Shown here: positions 25,370 through 35,662 of the stretch, in pieces
Layout of the letters: every line of letters starts with the position of its first letter
Numbering within the stretch: position 1 is the first letter of the stretch
Position numbers and translations under genes: made by a program
Notes under the pieces: generated by a model
Told to the model about the DNA's origin: nothing
Databases searched by the model: none
What the model saw: only the letters and a program-made list of their open reading frames with translations
Assembly (NCBI GenBank): GCA_033856255.1
Contig: JAWVFH010000055.1
Coordinates: forward strand, 62,001 to 126,000
Direction of reading: 5' to 3'
Length of the DNA: 64,000 bases
From: WHSW01 sp033856255
GTDB lineage: Bacteria > Actinomycetota > Thermoleophilia > Solirubrobacterales > 70-9

Positions 25370-26145
25370 GCCGCCACCGCCATCGCCGTCTCGCGGGCCG
25401 CGAGCTCGGCCGCCAGGGCGCGATAGGCGATGGCTCCGCGGGAGTCCGGCGCGTGCGCGAGCACCGGAATGCCGTGGCTCGGGGCCTCGGCGAGACGCAC
25501 GCTTCGGGGGATCACCGTATCGAACACCTGTTCGGGTAGATGTTGGCGCAACTCCGCCTCCACATCCTGGGCGAGGCGGGTCCTCTCATCGTGCATGGTG
25601 ATCAGCACACCGGTCAGAATCAGCGACGGGTTGAGGCGGCGGCGGACCAGCTCGAGGGTCTCGAGGAACTGGACCAGGCCCTCGAGCGCCAGGTACTCGG
25701 CCTGGACCGGGACGATCACGCGATCGGCGGCCGCGAGCGCGTTCACCGTCACCGGCCCGAGCGACGGCGGGCAGTCGAGCAGGGTGATCGCGAAGCGCTC
25801 GCGCACCGGGCCGAGACCGTCGCGCAGGCGCCGCTCGTAGCCGTCCGCTCGCGGCAGCTCGACCGAGGCGCCGGCGAGGTCGCGGTTGGCGGGCACGATC
25901 CAGAGGTTGTCGGGGCCGGCGGGCCGGGCGGCGCTGGCGACCGATGCCTCGCCGCAGAGGCACTCATACGAGGACGGGGTGGCCTCGCGGTCGAAGCCGA
26001 GGGCCACCGTCGCGTTGCACTGCGGGTCGAGGTCGACGAGCAGGACCTGGCTCCCCTCGGCCGCCGCGCAGGCGGCGAGGTTGACCGCGGTGGTCGTCTT
26101 GCCGACCCCGCCCTTCTGGTTTGCGATCGCGTAAACGGCGCCCAT
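25366..26145 (-). CDS. parA: Chromosome-partitioning ATPase ParA (Soj)
   Basis: A 259-residue deviant-Walker ATPase. The P-loop is KGGVGKTTTAVNLA with the signature lysine, followed by LLVDLDPQCNAT and LLDCPPSLGP. It works with ParB to move origins apart. The chain ends shortly after the core fold. It follows rsmG by 36 bases and overlaps parB, the common gidB-soj-spo0J order. Confidence 0.97.
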   Translation of the reverse strand: MGAVYAIANQKGGVGKTTTAVNLAACAAAEGSQVLLVDLDPQCNATVALGFDREATPSSYECLCGEASVASAARPAGPDNLWIVPANRDLAGASVELPRADGYERRLRDGLGPVRERFAITLLDCPPSLGPVTVNALAAADRVIVPVQAEYLALEGLVQFLETLELVRRRLNPSLILTGVLITMHDERTRLAQDVEAELRQHLPEQVFDTVIPRSVRLAEAPSHGIPVLAHAPDSRGAIAYRALAAELAARETAMAVAA

Positions 26146-26181
26146 CTCGATCCGGCTCGACCTTAGTGGCTGGCTCGGCCC

Positions 26182-26856
26182 TCAACCGCGGCCGAGGGGC
26201 CGTTTCTTCGCAATTCCCGGACGTCGCGGCAGCGCAGGGGGCGTCGCGCCCGCTTTGCGGACGAGATATAGGTGACGATTCGGCGAGCCGGCGCGATCTC
26301 CTGCTTCGACGGTCCGCTCCGGCGCCATCGCCAGGCGCTCGCCCGCTCGGCCGAGCTCGGCCTCCTCCTCCGGATCGCGGCGGCCCTTCCAGGCGACGAG
26401 GGCGCCGCCATCGCGCAACAGCGGCGAGGCGAGCTCGGCGAGCGTCGCCAGGCGGCCGACCGCGCGCGCCGTAACCAGGTCGTAGGCCTCGCGACCGCCG
26501 TCCGGCTCGGGGTCGAGCGCCCATTCCTCCGAGCGCGCGTGGATGACCCGGGCGTTGTCGAGCTCGGCGGCGGCGATCGCCCGCTCGATGAAGGCGACCT
26601 TGCGGCCCACGGACTCGATCAGGTCGACCTGGGTCGCCGGCAGCGCCGCGGCGAGCGCGAGGCCGGGAAAGCCGGCCCCGGAACCGACGTCCGCGAGGCG
26701 ATCCGGCGCGCCGACCAGCTCGAGCCCGCTGAGCGAGTCCTCGACGTGAGCCTTCCAGGCGCCGGGACCGCGAATCGAGCTCAGCGACGCCGGGTCGGCG
26801 GCGAGCAGGTCGAGGACGGGTTCGAGGCGGCGGCGGAGCTCGGTCTCGTCGGTCAA
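26182..26856 (-). CDS. rsmG: 16S rRNA (guanine-N7)-methyltransferase RsmG (GidB)
   Basis: A 224-residue SAM methyltransferase for G527 of 16S rRNA. Motifs ADVGSGAGFPGLALAAALP, VDLIESVGRKVAFIE and TARAVGRLATLAELASPLL are characteristic of GidB. It overlaps the end of the Jag gene by 4 bases and precedes parA. In other actinobacteria loss of rsmG gives low-level streptomycin resistance. Confidence 0.95.
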   Translation of the reverse strand: MTDETELRRRLEPVLDLLAADPASLSSIRGPGAWKAHVEDSLSGLELVGAPDRLADVGSGAGFPGLALAAALPATQVDLIESVGRKVAFIERAIAAAELDNARVIHARSEEWALDPEPDGGREAYDLVTARAVGRLATLAELASPLLRDGGALVAWKGRRDPEEEAELGRAGERLAMAPERTVEAGDRAGSPNRHLYLVRKAGATPPALPRRPGIAKKRPLGRG

Positions 26857-27329
26857 TCGCCGACGAGCGGGGCGACGATCACGCAGCGCTCGGGCTCCTC
26901 GCCCTCGCTGAACGTCTCCAGGCCGGGCCGATCCTTGAGCTGGTCGTGGACGATCTTGCGCTCGTTCGGCGTCATCGGCTCGAGCTCGATCTCCTTGCCG
27001 GTCTCGAGCGCCCGCTCGGCGGCGCGGTCCGCCTGGCGCTCGACCGTCTCGCGGCGGCGCTCACGGTACCCGGAGGCGTCGACGGAGACGCGCTTGCGGT
27101 CGCCGCGGCCGCGGAAGGCGACGCGGTAGCAGAGCAGCTGGACCGCGTCGATCGTCTGCCCCCGGCGGCCGATCAGCAGCCCGAGGTCGTCGCCCTCCAA
27201 CCGCGCGGCGATCTCGTCGTCGCCCTCCTCGACCACGACCTCGGCCTCGAGCTCGAGCGCGTCGACGATCTCGTCGAGCAGCGCGACCACGCGCTCGCGC
27301 GGCTCATCCATGCGCGCGTCCTCGCTCAT
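26853..27329 (-). CDS. jag: Jag/SpoIIIJ-associated RNA-binding protein (KH-R3H)
   Basis: A 158-residue protein. The KH domain carries LGLLIGRRGQTIDAVQLL and the R3H domain carries RKRVSVDASGYRERRRE, PMTPNERKIVHDQL and LETFSEGEEPERCVIVAP. The N-terminal Jag domain found in firmicute proteins is absent, as is normal in actinobacteria (KhpB-like). The start is the ATG that overlaps the yidC stop (ATGA). Confidence 0.93.
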   Translation of the reverse strand: MSEDARMDEPRERVVALLDEIVDALELEAEVVVEEGDDEIAARLEGDDLGLLIGRRGQTIDAVQLLCYRVAFRGRGDRKRVSVDASGYRERRRETVERQADRAAERALETGKEIELEPMTPNERKIVHDQLKDRPGLETFSEGEEPERCVIVAPLVGD

Positions 27330-28084
27330 CGTCGTTTCTTTCGCTTCCGTGGGGGCGGGGGCGGGGGCGACGCCTTCGCCCGCTCCTCCGGGGTCGCGAC
27401 CTTCGGCATCGGCATGATCCGCTGGATCACCACCTGCTGTCCGAGGCTCCATAGGTTGGTGGTGATCCAGTAGATCGCCAGGCCGGCCGGCTGGTTGGCG
27501 ATCACCGGGGCGAAGAGGATCGGCAAGGCGAGGAAGATGTAGCGCTGGGGGCCGGTCGCGGTCTGCGTGGTCGCGGTCGTGTAGAGGAACGTGAGCACCG
27601 TGGTGCTGATGAAGAGCACGATCAGGACCCACTTCACGGCGCCCTCGGGCGGGATGAGGATGTCGGGGACGAAGAGGAAGTTCACGGCCGAGCCGCTCGA
27701 CTCGACGTCCTGCTGGAAGGTGTCGCCGCGCAGCAGCGAGTAGACGGCGATGAAGAACGGGATCTGGAGCAGGAACGGGAAGCAGGAGGCGAGCGGGTTG
27801 ACGCCGTGGCTCTTGTAGAGGGCGAGCATCTCGCGCTGCTGGCGTTCCTTGTCGTCCTTGTACTTCTCCTGCACCGCCTTCAGCTCCGGCGCGACGAGCT
27901 GCATGCGACGCATCGAGCGGATCCCGGTCAGCGAGAGCGGCAGCGTCATCAGCCGGACGGTCAGGGTCAGCATCACGATCGACAGGCCCCAGCTGAGACC
28001 GATCGTGTTGGCGAAGAACTTGATGATCGCCTCCGCCAGATCGACGAAGGGCTGGAAGATGACGAGGACGGCGATCGTGCTCAC
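27326..28084 (-). CDS. yidC: Membrane protein insertase YidC/Oxa1
   Basis: A 252-residue Oxa1-type insertase with five membrane helices and no large periplasmic domain. Typical segments are LSIVMLTLTVRLMTLPLS, MLALYKSHGVNPLASCFPFLLQIPFF and AIYWITTNLWSLGQQ. The C-terminus is an unusual run of prolines followed by a basic tail (SPPPPPPRKRKKRR), suited to ribosome binding. The GTG start overlaps the yidD stop by 4 bases. Confidence 0.95.
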   Translation of the reverse strand: MSTIAVLVIFQPFVDLAEAIIKFFANTIGLSWGLSIVMLTLTVRLMTLPLSLTGIRSMRRMQLVAPELKAVQEKYKDDKERQQREMLALYKSHGVNPLASCFPFLLQIPFFIAVYSLLRGDTFQQDVESSGSAVNFLFVPDILIPPEGAVKWVLIVLFISTTVLTFLYTTATTQTATGPQRYIFLALPILFAPVIANQPAGLAIYWITTNLWSLGQQVVIQRIMPMPKVATPEERAKASPPPPPPRKRKKRR

Positions 28085-28386
28085 GCGTGAACCTCGCCAT
28101 CCACATGCGCGTGGTCATGGCCGCGGAACAGGCGCCGGTCGGCGAGCTCGTCGACGCCGCCGGCGCTGAACGGGTTGCAGCGCACCACCCGCCAGGCCGC
28201 GACGATCGAGCCCCTGACCACGCCGAGCTCGCGCACGGCCTGGACGCCGTAGCTCGAGCAGCTCGGGTAGTAGCGGCAGCGCGGACCCAGGTTCGGGGAG
28301 ATCACCGCCCTGTAGGCGTGCAGCGGGAGCAGGAACACCTCTCGAATGACGTGCGTCAGGCGTGCCTGGATCAGCGAGCGTTTCAC
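28081..28386 (-). CDS. yidD: Membrane protein insertion efficiency factor YidD
   Basis: A 101-residue YidD protein. The core AYRAVISPNLGPRCRYYPSCSSYGV has the family cysteines, then RVVRCNPFSAGGVDEL. The C-terminus (RGHDHAHVDGEVHA) is histidine-rich. GTG start at 28386, 3 bases after rnpA. The start codon lies inside the parS-like palindrome. Confidence 0.95.
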   Translation of the reverse strand: MKRSLIQARLTHVIREVFLLPLHAYRAVISPNLGPRCRYYPSCSSYGVQAVRELGVVRGSIVAAWRVVRCNPFSAGGVDELADRRLFRGHDHAHVDGEVHA

Positions 28387-28394
28387 GTGTTACG
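28379..28394. promoter_or_regulatory. Candidate parS centromere site
   Basis: CGTTTCACGTGTTACG spans the yidD start codon and rnpA stop codon. Compared with the Streptomyces-type GTTTCACGTGAAAC, 12 of 14 positions match and the CACGTG core is intact; the two differences are TT for AA in the right arm. Its position between parAB and the origin is where parS sites usually cluster. Confidence 0.55.
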
Positions 28395-28758
28395 CGCCCC
28401 CGTGCCCGGCGGCGGCGACCAATTCCCGAAGGGTCGACTCGACCCCGAGGGTTCCCTCACGCTCGACCAGACCTGCAACGTCGGGGCGGGCGACGAGCAC
28501 GAAGTCGTGATCGGCGGGCAGTCCGGCGTCCACCGCCCAGAAGGCCTCGCGCAGGGCCCGCTTGACCGCGGTGCGCTCGACCGCGCCGCCGACCTTGCGG
28601 CTGACCGAGATCCCGAGCCGGACCTCGTCGGCGGAGTCGTCGGATCGGGGGAACGAGTAGAGGACCAGAAAGCGGTTGGCGTGCGAGCGGCCGTCGCGGT
28701 AGACGCGATCGAAGTCACCGCTGCGCGACAGCCGGCCGCGCTTTCGCCGCTCGCCCAT
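28390..28758 (-). CDS. rnpA: Ribonuclease P protein component
   Basis: A 122-residue basic protein that assists RNase P RNA in tRNA 5' maturation. The RNR-type motif region is RLGISVSRKVGGAVERTAVKRALREAF and the N-terminal LSRSGDFDRVYRDGRSHANRF is typical. It begins 4 bases after rpmH and ends at a possible parS site. Confidence 0.95.
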   Translation of the reverse strand: MGERRKRGRLSRSGDFDRVYRDGRSHANRFLVLYSFPRSDDSADEVRLGISVSRKVGGAVERTAVKRALREAFWAVDAGLPADHDFVLVARPDVAGLVEREGTLGVESTLRELVAAAGHGGA

Positions 28759-28762
28759 CTAG

Positions 28763-28897
28763 CTAGGGCGTCAACCGCTTGCGGCCCTTGGCCCGGCGGC
28801 GCCGGAGCACGTCACGGCCGGAGCGGGTGCGCATCCGGGCACGGAAGCCGTGGGTGCGGGCGCGTTTGCGCTTCTTCGGCTGCCAGGTGCGCTTCAT
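28763..28897 (-). CDS. rpmH: 50S ribosomal protein L34
   Basis: A 44-residue, arginine-rich protein (MKRTWQPKKRKRARTHGF at the start, RRRRAKGRKRLTP at the end) with the universal L34 pattern. First gene of the leftward rpmH-rnpA-yidD-yidC-jag-rsmG-parA-parB operon, 95 bases from dnaA on the other strand. Confidence 0.98.
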   Translation of the reverse strand: MKRTWQPKKRKRARTHGFRARMRTRSGRDVLRRRRAKGRKRLTP

Positions 28898-28978
28898 CGG
28901 ATCGGCCAGTCTACAGAGCGGCGAGTTAGTTTCCCGCGAAATGCGGGGTGGGGTCCGAGCACGCGCGAGGCGCGAATG

Positions 28979-28984
28979 TATGGT
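28979..28984 (+). promoter_or_regulatory. Possible -10 element of dnaA
   Basis: TATGGT ends 8 bases before the GTG at 28993, the same geometry as other probable leaderless genes in this window. No clear -35 box is visible. It supports, weakly, the shorter dnaA start over the GTG at 28948. Confidence 0.3.
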
Positions 28985-28992
28985 CGCCAGCA

Positions 28993-30387
28993 GTGCCTGC
29001 AAAACCACCAGAGGACGATCTCGCGAAGCTCTGGCAGGGCGTCCGGGGCGAACTCGAGGCCTCGCTGCCCGCCGCCACCTTCAGCCTCTGGTTCCAGCCG
29101 CTGCGCGCGGTCTCGGTCCACGGAACGACCCTCTTCCTGACCGGCCCGCCCGCGGTCCGCGCCTGGGTGGAGCGCCGTTACGCCGGCCGCCTGCTCGAGA
29201 TCCTCTCCAGCCGGGCACCGGAGCTGACCGAGATCAGCTTCCTCGAGGCACCGGCCGGCCCGTCGGCGCCGACGCCCGGCCACTCGGCGCAGCCGGAGTC
29301 GCTGCCGGTGCGCCCCGGCCACAACTTCAGCCAGTTCGTGATCGGCCCCGGCAACCGGCTCGCCCACGCGGCGGCGCTCGCCGTCGCCGAGTCGCCCGGC
29401 GAGGCCTACAACCCGCTCTTCCTGCACGGTCCGCCCGGGCTCGGCAAGACCCACCTGCTCGGCGCGATCGTCGAGTACCTGGAGCGAGTACACCCCGAGC
29501 TCGAGATCCACTACACAACCGCGGAGCGGTTCACGAGCGAGTTCGTCGCCGCCCTGCGCCGCGACGGCCCGGAGGCGTTCAAGGCCCGCTACCGCGAGCT
29601 CGACGCGCTGCTGATCGACGACGTCCAGGTCCTCGAGGGCAAGCACCAGACCGAGCTGGAGTTCGTCCACACCTTCAACACCCTGCACGCCGCCGGCAAG
29701 CAGATCGTGCTCTCCAGCGACCGGCCGCCCGAAGCGCTCTCGAAGCTCGCCGATCGCCTTCGCGACCGCTTCGACTGGGGGTTGCGGGTCGAGCTCGAGC
29801 CGCCCGACCTGCGGACTCGGATGGCGGTCCTCTGGCAGATCGCCAGCGACGCGCATCCCGAGCTCCCCGACCCCAAGGCGCTGCAGGAGATCGCCAGCAG
29901 CGTGCCCAACAACCTGAGGCTGCTCGAGGGGGCGATGACCAGGGTCATGGCGCTCGGTTCGCTGCTCAGCGAGCCGATCACGCCGCCGCTCGTCCGCCGC
30001 GCCCTCGGCCGGGGCGACGGTGCCCCCGTTCCGACCGCCGAGCCCCCGACCCTGAGCGCGATCCAGGACGCCGTCTGCGCCGTCACCGGCGTGACCAGGG
30101 AGGAGCTTCTCTCGTCGCGCCGCACGCCGCGGGTCGCCCACGCGCGCCAGCTCGCGATGTACCTGGCCCGCGAGCTCACCCCCCTCACGCTCGCCGAGAT
30201 CGCCCGCAGCTTCGACCGCGATCACACCACGGTCCTGCACGCGATCCGCACCGTCGCGGACCGGGTCGAGCCCGGATCGGAGACCGCGGTCGCCATCCAC
30301 AGCGTCCACTCCACCCTGGGGACCAGGCCGGTGCGCGAGGATCCGTCCACCGCAACGGGGCATGATCCACCATCCCCGGGCTCTTGA
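28993..30387 (+). CDS. dnaA: Chromosomal replication initiator DnaA
   Basis: A 464-residue initiator (479 if the upstream in-frame GTG at 28948 is used). Domain I carries LWQGVRGELEASLPAATFSLWF; the AAA+ part has Walker A GPPGLGKTHLLGAI and Walker B ALLIDDVQVLEGK; domain IV has the DNA-binding signature FDRDHTTVLHAIRTV. Domain II is short. The shorter GTG start is preferred because a -10-like TATGGT lies 8 bases upstream and DLAKLWQ then falls near residue 8 as usual. The 3' end already contains an ATCCAC-type box. Confidence 0.96.
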   Translation: MPAKPPEDDLAKLWQGVRGELEASLPAATFSLWFQPLRAVSVHGTTLFLTGPPAVRAWVERRYAGRLLEILSSRAPELTEISFLEAPAGPSAPTPGHSAQPESLPVRPGHNFSQFVIGPGNRLAHAAALAVAESPGEAYNPLFLHGPPGLGKTHLLGAIVEYLERVHPELEIHYTTAERFTSEFVAALRRDGPEAFKARYRELDALLIDDVQVLEGKHQTELEFVHTFNTLHAAGKQIVLSSDRPPEALSKLADRLRDRFDWGLRVELEPPDLRTRMAVLWQIASDAHPELPDPKALQEIASSVPNNLRLLEGAMTRVMALGSLLSEPITPPLVRRALGRGDGAPVPTAEPPTLSAIQDAVCAVTGVTREELLSSRRTPRVAHARQLAMYLARELTPLTLAEIARSFDRDHTTVLHAIRTVADRVEPGSETAVAIHSVHSTLGTRPVREDPSTATGHDPPSPGS

Positions 30388-30446
30388 TCCACAGGACGAT
30401 CCGGCTTCCAGACCCGAGATTCATCCCCGATCCCCAACAATCCACG
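30363..30446. other. Putative oriC core with degenerate DnaA boxes
   Basis: Three ATCCAC-containing 9-mers lie in 84 bases at the dnaA-dnaN junction: TGATCCACC (30363), TGATCCACA (30385, 8 of 9 against TTATCCACA) and CAATCCACG (30438). The following stretch to 30490 is less GC-rich than the surroundings (AGATACATCTGATCTAAG). The gene-strand switch at 28.9 kb supports an origin here, but this is far fewer boxes than in Streptomyces. Confidence 0.5.
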
Positions 30447-30489
30447 AACCAGATACATCTGATCTAAGTAGGAAGATGAGCGACCCTGA

Positions 30490-31599
30490 ATGAAGCTTTC
30501 CGTCTCACGTGACTCCCTCTCCGGCGCCCTGCAGCTCGTCGGCCGTGCCGTATCCACCCGCGGCACCCTGCCCTCGCTCGGCGGCATCCTCGTGATCGCC
30601 GGCGACGGCGCCCTCACTCTGCGCGCCACCGACATGGAGCTGTCCCTGACCAGCACGGTCGGCGACGCCAAGACCGAGCAGGACGGCACCGTGCTCCTAC
30701 CCGGAAGGCTGTTCGCCGACGTCGTCCGCAGCCTGCCGCCCGGCGAGGTGAGCCTCGAGCTGCGCAGCGAGCAGCGCGACGTCGAGATCGCGGCGGGAGG
30801 AGCCCGGTTCCACCTCCGCACCCTGCCCGCCGACGACTTCCCGCGCCTGCCCGAGCTCGAGGGCGACTCCGTGAAGCTGCCGGGCGGGCCGCTGGCCGAG
30901 ACGATCGACCTCGTCGCCCGCGCGGCGTCGCGCGACGAGGTGCGCCCGATCCTCACCGGCGTCCTGCTGCAGGCGGACGGCAACACGCTGACGATGGTCG
31001 CCACCGACTCCTACCGGCTCAGCGTCAAGCACACCGAGCTCGAGACGCCGGTGGCCGCTCCGCTGGAGGCGAACGTGCCGGCGCGGGCGCTCCGCGAGCT
31101 CGCCAGGGTCATCGGCGCCGAGGGCGCCGATGAGGTCGAGATCTCGCTGGCCCGCAACCAGGCCGTGTTCAGCGTCGCGGGCGTGGTGCTCTCCTCGCGC
31201 CTGATCGAGGGCCAGTTCCCGAGTTGGCGCCAGCTGATCCCGGAGACCTTCGAGCACGACGTCCGCCTGCCGCGCGAGGAGTTCCTCGAGATCACCCGCC
31301 GGATCAGCCAGTTGGCGCAACGCAACGCCCCCCTGAGGCTGGCGTTCGCGGAGGGGGAGCTCACGGTCGCCGCCGAGACGCCGGACATCGGCGACGCCAG
31401 CGAGGGCATGCCGGCCCCCTACTCCGGCGAGCCGCTCGAGATCGCCTTCAATCCGCAGTTCCTCGTCGAGGGCGTCGAGAGCGTCGCCACCGAGCAGGTC
31501 GCCGTGCAGCTGAGCTCGCCGCTGCGGCCCGGGCTCCTGCGCCCGGTAGACGGCGACGACTTCTCGTACCTGGTCATGCCCATCCGACTGAATGTCTGA
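30490..31599 (+). CDS. dnaN: DNA polymerase III beta sliding clamp
   Basis: A 369-residue three-domain clamp. The N-terminus MKLSVSRDSLSGALQLVGRA, middle AASRDEVRPILTGVLLQ, ATDSYRLSVKHTEL and C-terminal YLVMPIRLNV are all typical. 102 bases after dnaA; 12 bases before recF. Confidence 0.97.
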   Translation: MKLSVSRDSLSGALQLVGRAVSTRGTLPSLGGILVIAGDGALTLRATDMELSLTSTVGDAKTEQDGTVLLPGRLFADVVRSLPPGEVSLELRSEQRDVEIAAGGARFHLRTLPADDFPRLPELEGDSVKLPGGPLAETIDLVARAASRDEVRPILTGVLLQADGNTLTMVATDSYRLSVKHTELETPVAAPLEANVPARALRELARVIGAEGADEVEISLARNQAVFSVAGVVLSSRLIEGQFPSWRQLIPETFEHDVRLPREEFLEITRRISQLAQRNAPLRLAFAEGELTVAAETPDIGDASEGMPAPYSGEPLEIAFNPQFLVEGVESVATEQVAVQLSSPLRPGLLRPVDGDDFSYLVMPIRLNV

Positions 31600-31611
31600 G
31601 GGCGTGGCTTT

Positions 31612-32733
31612 GTGGTCGTCGAGTCGGTAGGAGTACTCGGGTTCCGCAACCTCGTCGCCTGTGAGGTCGCGCTCGGGCCCGGCCTGAACCTGCTCTGGGG
31701 ACCGAACGGCGCCGGCAAGACGAACCTGCTCGAGGCGACCTACACGGCGCTCGCCGGGCGCTCGTGCAGAACACGAGACGACCGCGAGACGATCGCCTTC
31801 GGCGAATCCCTGGCGCGCGCCGAGGCGACCGTCTCGGCGGACCGCGACCGCCACCGCTTCCTCAGCTCGATCAGCCGCGCGGACGGCCGCCGGCACCTGC
31901 TCGACGGCTCGCCGGCGGGGTCCGAGGCGAGCTCCCGCCGGCCGCCGCTGGCGGTGTTCATGCCCGATCGCCTCGCCCTGGTCAAGGGACCGCCCGCCGG
32001 CCGCCGTACCCACCTGGATGGCTTCTGCGCGGCGCTCTGGCCCACCCGGTCGACCGCCCGTAGCCGCTACTCGAAGGCGCTGGCGCAGCGCAACGCCCTG
32101 CTCGGGCGGATCCGCGGGGGCGGCGCCTCCGCCGACACGCTCGACGCCTGGGACCAGGAGCTCGCCGGCGCCGGGGTGGAGCTGATCGCGATTCGGGCCG
32201 AGGCGGTGGACCGCCTCGCCGCGCCGTTCGCCGAGGCCGCCGCGGCGCTCGGGCTCGCCGAGGACGCGACGCTGCGCTACCGCCCCCGCAGCGAGGCGAC
32301 CGACGCCGCGACGCTGACGGCGGAGCTCGCGGCCCGGCGCGAGTCGGACCTGAACCGGGGCTACACCGGCTGGGGGCCCCACCACGACGAGCTCGCGATC
32401 GAGGCCGGCGGCCGGGTCCTGCGCCGCTACGGCTCGCAGGGCCAGCAGCGCGCCGGCCTCCTGGCCCTGCTGTTCGCGGAGCGGCGGGCGCTGCTCGACG
32501 ACGGCCGCCCGCCGCCGTTGATGCTCCTCGACGACGTCACCTCCGAGCTCGACGCCGACCATCGCCGGCTGCTGGTCGAGCACCTGGGCGCCGGTGGCGG
32601 CCAGGCGGTGGTCACCGCGACGGAGCCGGAGCAGCTGCCCGCGGGCGGCGAGCGGCGCGAGATCGCGATCCGCGCCGGCCGCCCAATGGGCGCGACCGCG
32701 ACCGCGACCGCGACCGCGGAGCGGGCCGCGTGA
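31612..32733 (+). CDS. recF: DNA replication and repair protein RecF
   Basis: A 373-residue SMC-like ATPase for recombinational repair. Walker A is LLWGPNGAGKTNLLEATY, the signature region RYGSQGQQRAGLLALLFAE and Walker B PLMLLDDVTSELDADHR. GTG start. The C-terminus has an Ala-Thr repeat (GATATATATAERAA) coded by a (GCGACC) hexanucleotide repeat, a site where length could vary. It overlaps the dciA gene by 4 bases. Confidence 0.96.
   Translation: MVVESVGVLGFRNLVACEVALGPGLNLLWGPNGAGKTNLLEATYTALAGRSCRTRDDRETIAFGESLARAEATVSADRDRHRFLSSISRADGRRHLLDGSPAGSEASSRRPPLAVFMPDRLALVKGPPAGRRTHLDGFCAALWPTRSTARSRYSKALAQRNALLGRIRGGGASADTLDAWDQELAGAGVELIAIRAEAVDRLAAPFAEAAAALGLAEDATLRYRPRSEATDAATLTAELAARRESDLNRGYTGWGPHHDELAIEAGGRVLRRYGSQGQQRAGLLALLFAERRALLDDGRPPPLMLLDDVTSELDADHRRLLVEHLGAGGGQAVVTATEPEQLPAGGERREIAIRAGRPMGATATATATAERAA
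32692..32718 (+). repeat. GCGACC hexanucleotide tandem repeat, 4.5 copies
   Basis: Four full copies of GCGACC and a further GCG lie in the last codons of recF, encoding Ala-Thr pairs. Units are identical. Slippage would add or remove two residues without frameshift. Confidence 0.85.
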
Positions 32734-33047
32734 GGAGGCGCACGGCGCCAAAACCGATCGCGGACTCGGTGCGCTCCCTGCGCACCGACGTCGTGCCGGC
32801 GACCCTGCTGGCGGCGGTGCAGGGAATCTGGCCCGACGCGGTCGGCGCCCGCGTCGCCGCCGAAGCGCGCCCGGTCCGCGAGCGCGAGGGCACGGTGGTG
32901 GTCGAATGCCGCTCGGCGACCTGGGCCCAGGAGCTGGATCTGCTCCACGACGAGCTGCTCGGACGGGTCAACGACGCGCTCGGCGACGACCGCGTCAGGC
33001 GCCTGCGGCTGATCGTCGGCGAAACTTTCTCGTCGGATTCACTTTAG
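32730..33047 (+). CDS. dciA: DUF721 protein, DciA-type helicase-loader
   Basis: A 105-residue protein with the DUF721 core (LLAAVQGIWPDAVGARVAAEA, then GTVVVECRSATWAQELDLL). DciA proteins associate with the replicative helicase DnaB in bacteria lacking DnaC or DnaI. The position between recF and gyrB is the standard actinobacterial one. GTG start overlapping recF by 4 bases. Confidence 0.9.
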   Translation: MRRRTAPKPIADSVRSLRTDVVPATLLAAVQGIWPDAVGARVAAEARPVREREGTVVVECRSATWAQELDLLHDELLGRVNDALGDDRVRRLRLIVGETFSSDSL

Positions 33048-33131
33048 TCCGTAATTTGCAGGACTTTTGTGATTAACCGGCAGGCTTTCCGGGGGCTCGT
33101 CCTGGTATCCTTATGTGAACTTGTACCCCTG

Positions 33132-33179
33132 CCCCGATCCGCTGGGTACTCGGCCTTCAATCGGGCCTTGCGGACGGGG
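33132..33179 (+). promoter_or_regulatory. Nested hairpin in the gyrB leader, attenuator or terminator-like
   Basis: CCCCG-A-TCCGC (33132-33142) pairs with GCGGACGGGG (33170-33179), ten base pairs with one bulged A. Inside it GGCC (33152-33155) pairs with GGCC (33164-33167) around an 8-base loop. TTT follows directly. It lies 36 bases before the gyrB GTG, so it could end recF-dciA transcripts or regulate gyrB read-through. Confidence 0.5.
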
Positions 33180-33214
33180 TTTCTCATGACAGCGACCGAA
33201 AGGGTCTGACCCGA

Positions 33215-35654
<2,440 letters not shown>

Positions 35655-35662
<8 letters not shown>

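Noticed and set aside
30501..30516. CACGTG in the dnaN start region as a second parS
   Set aside because: Only 11 of 16 positions match the full palindrome and the arms are not symmetric; it is within essential dnaN codons.
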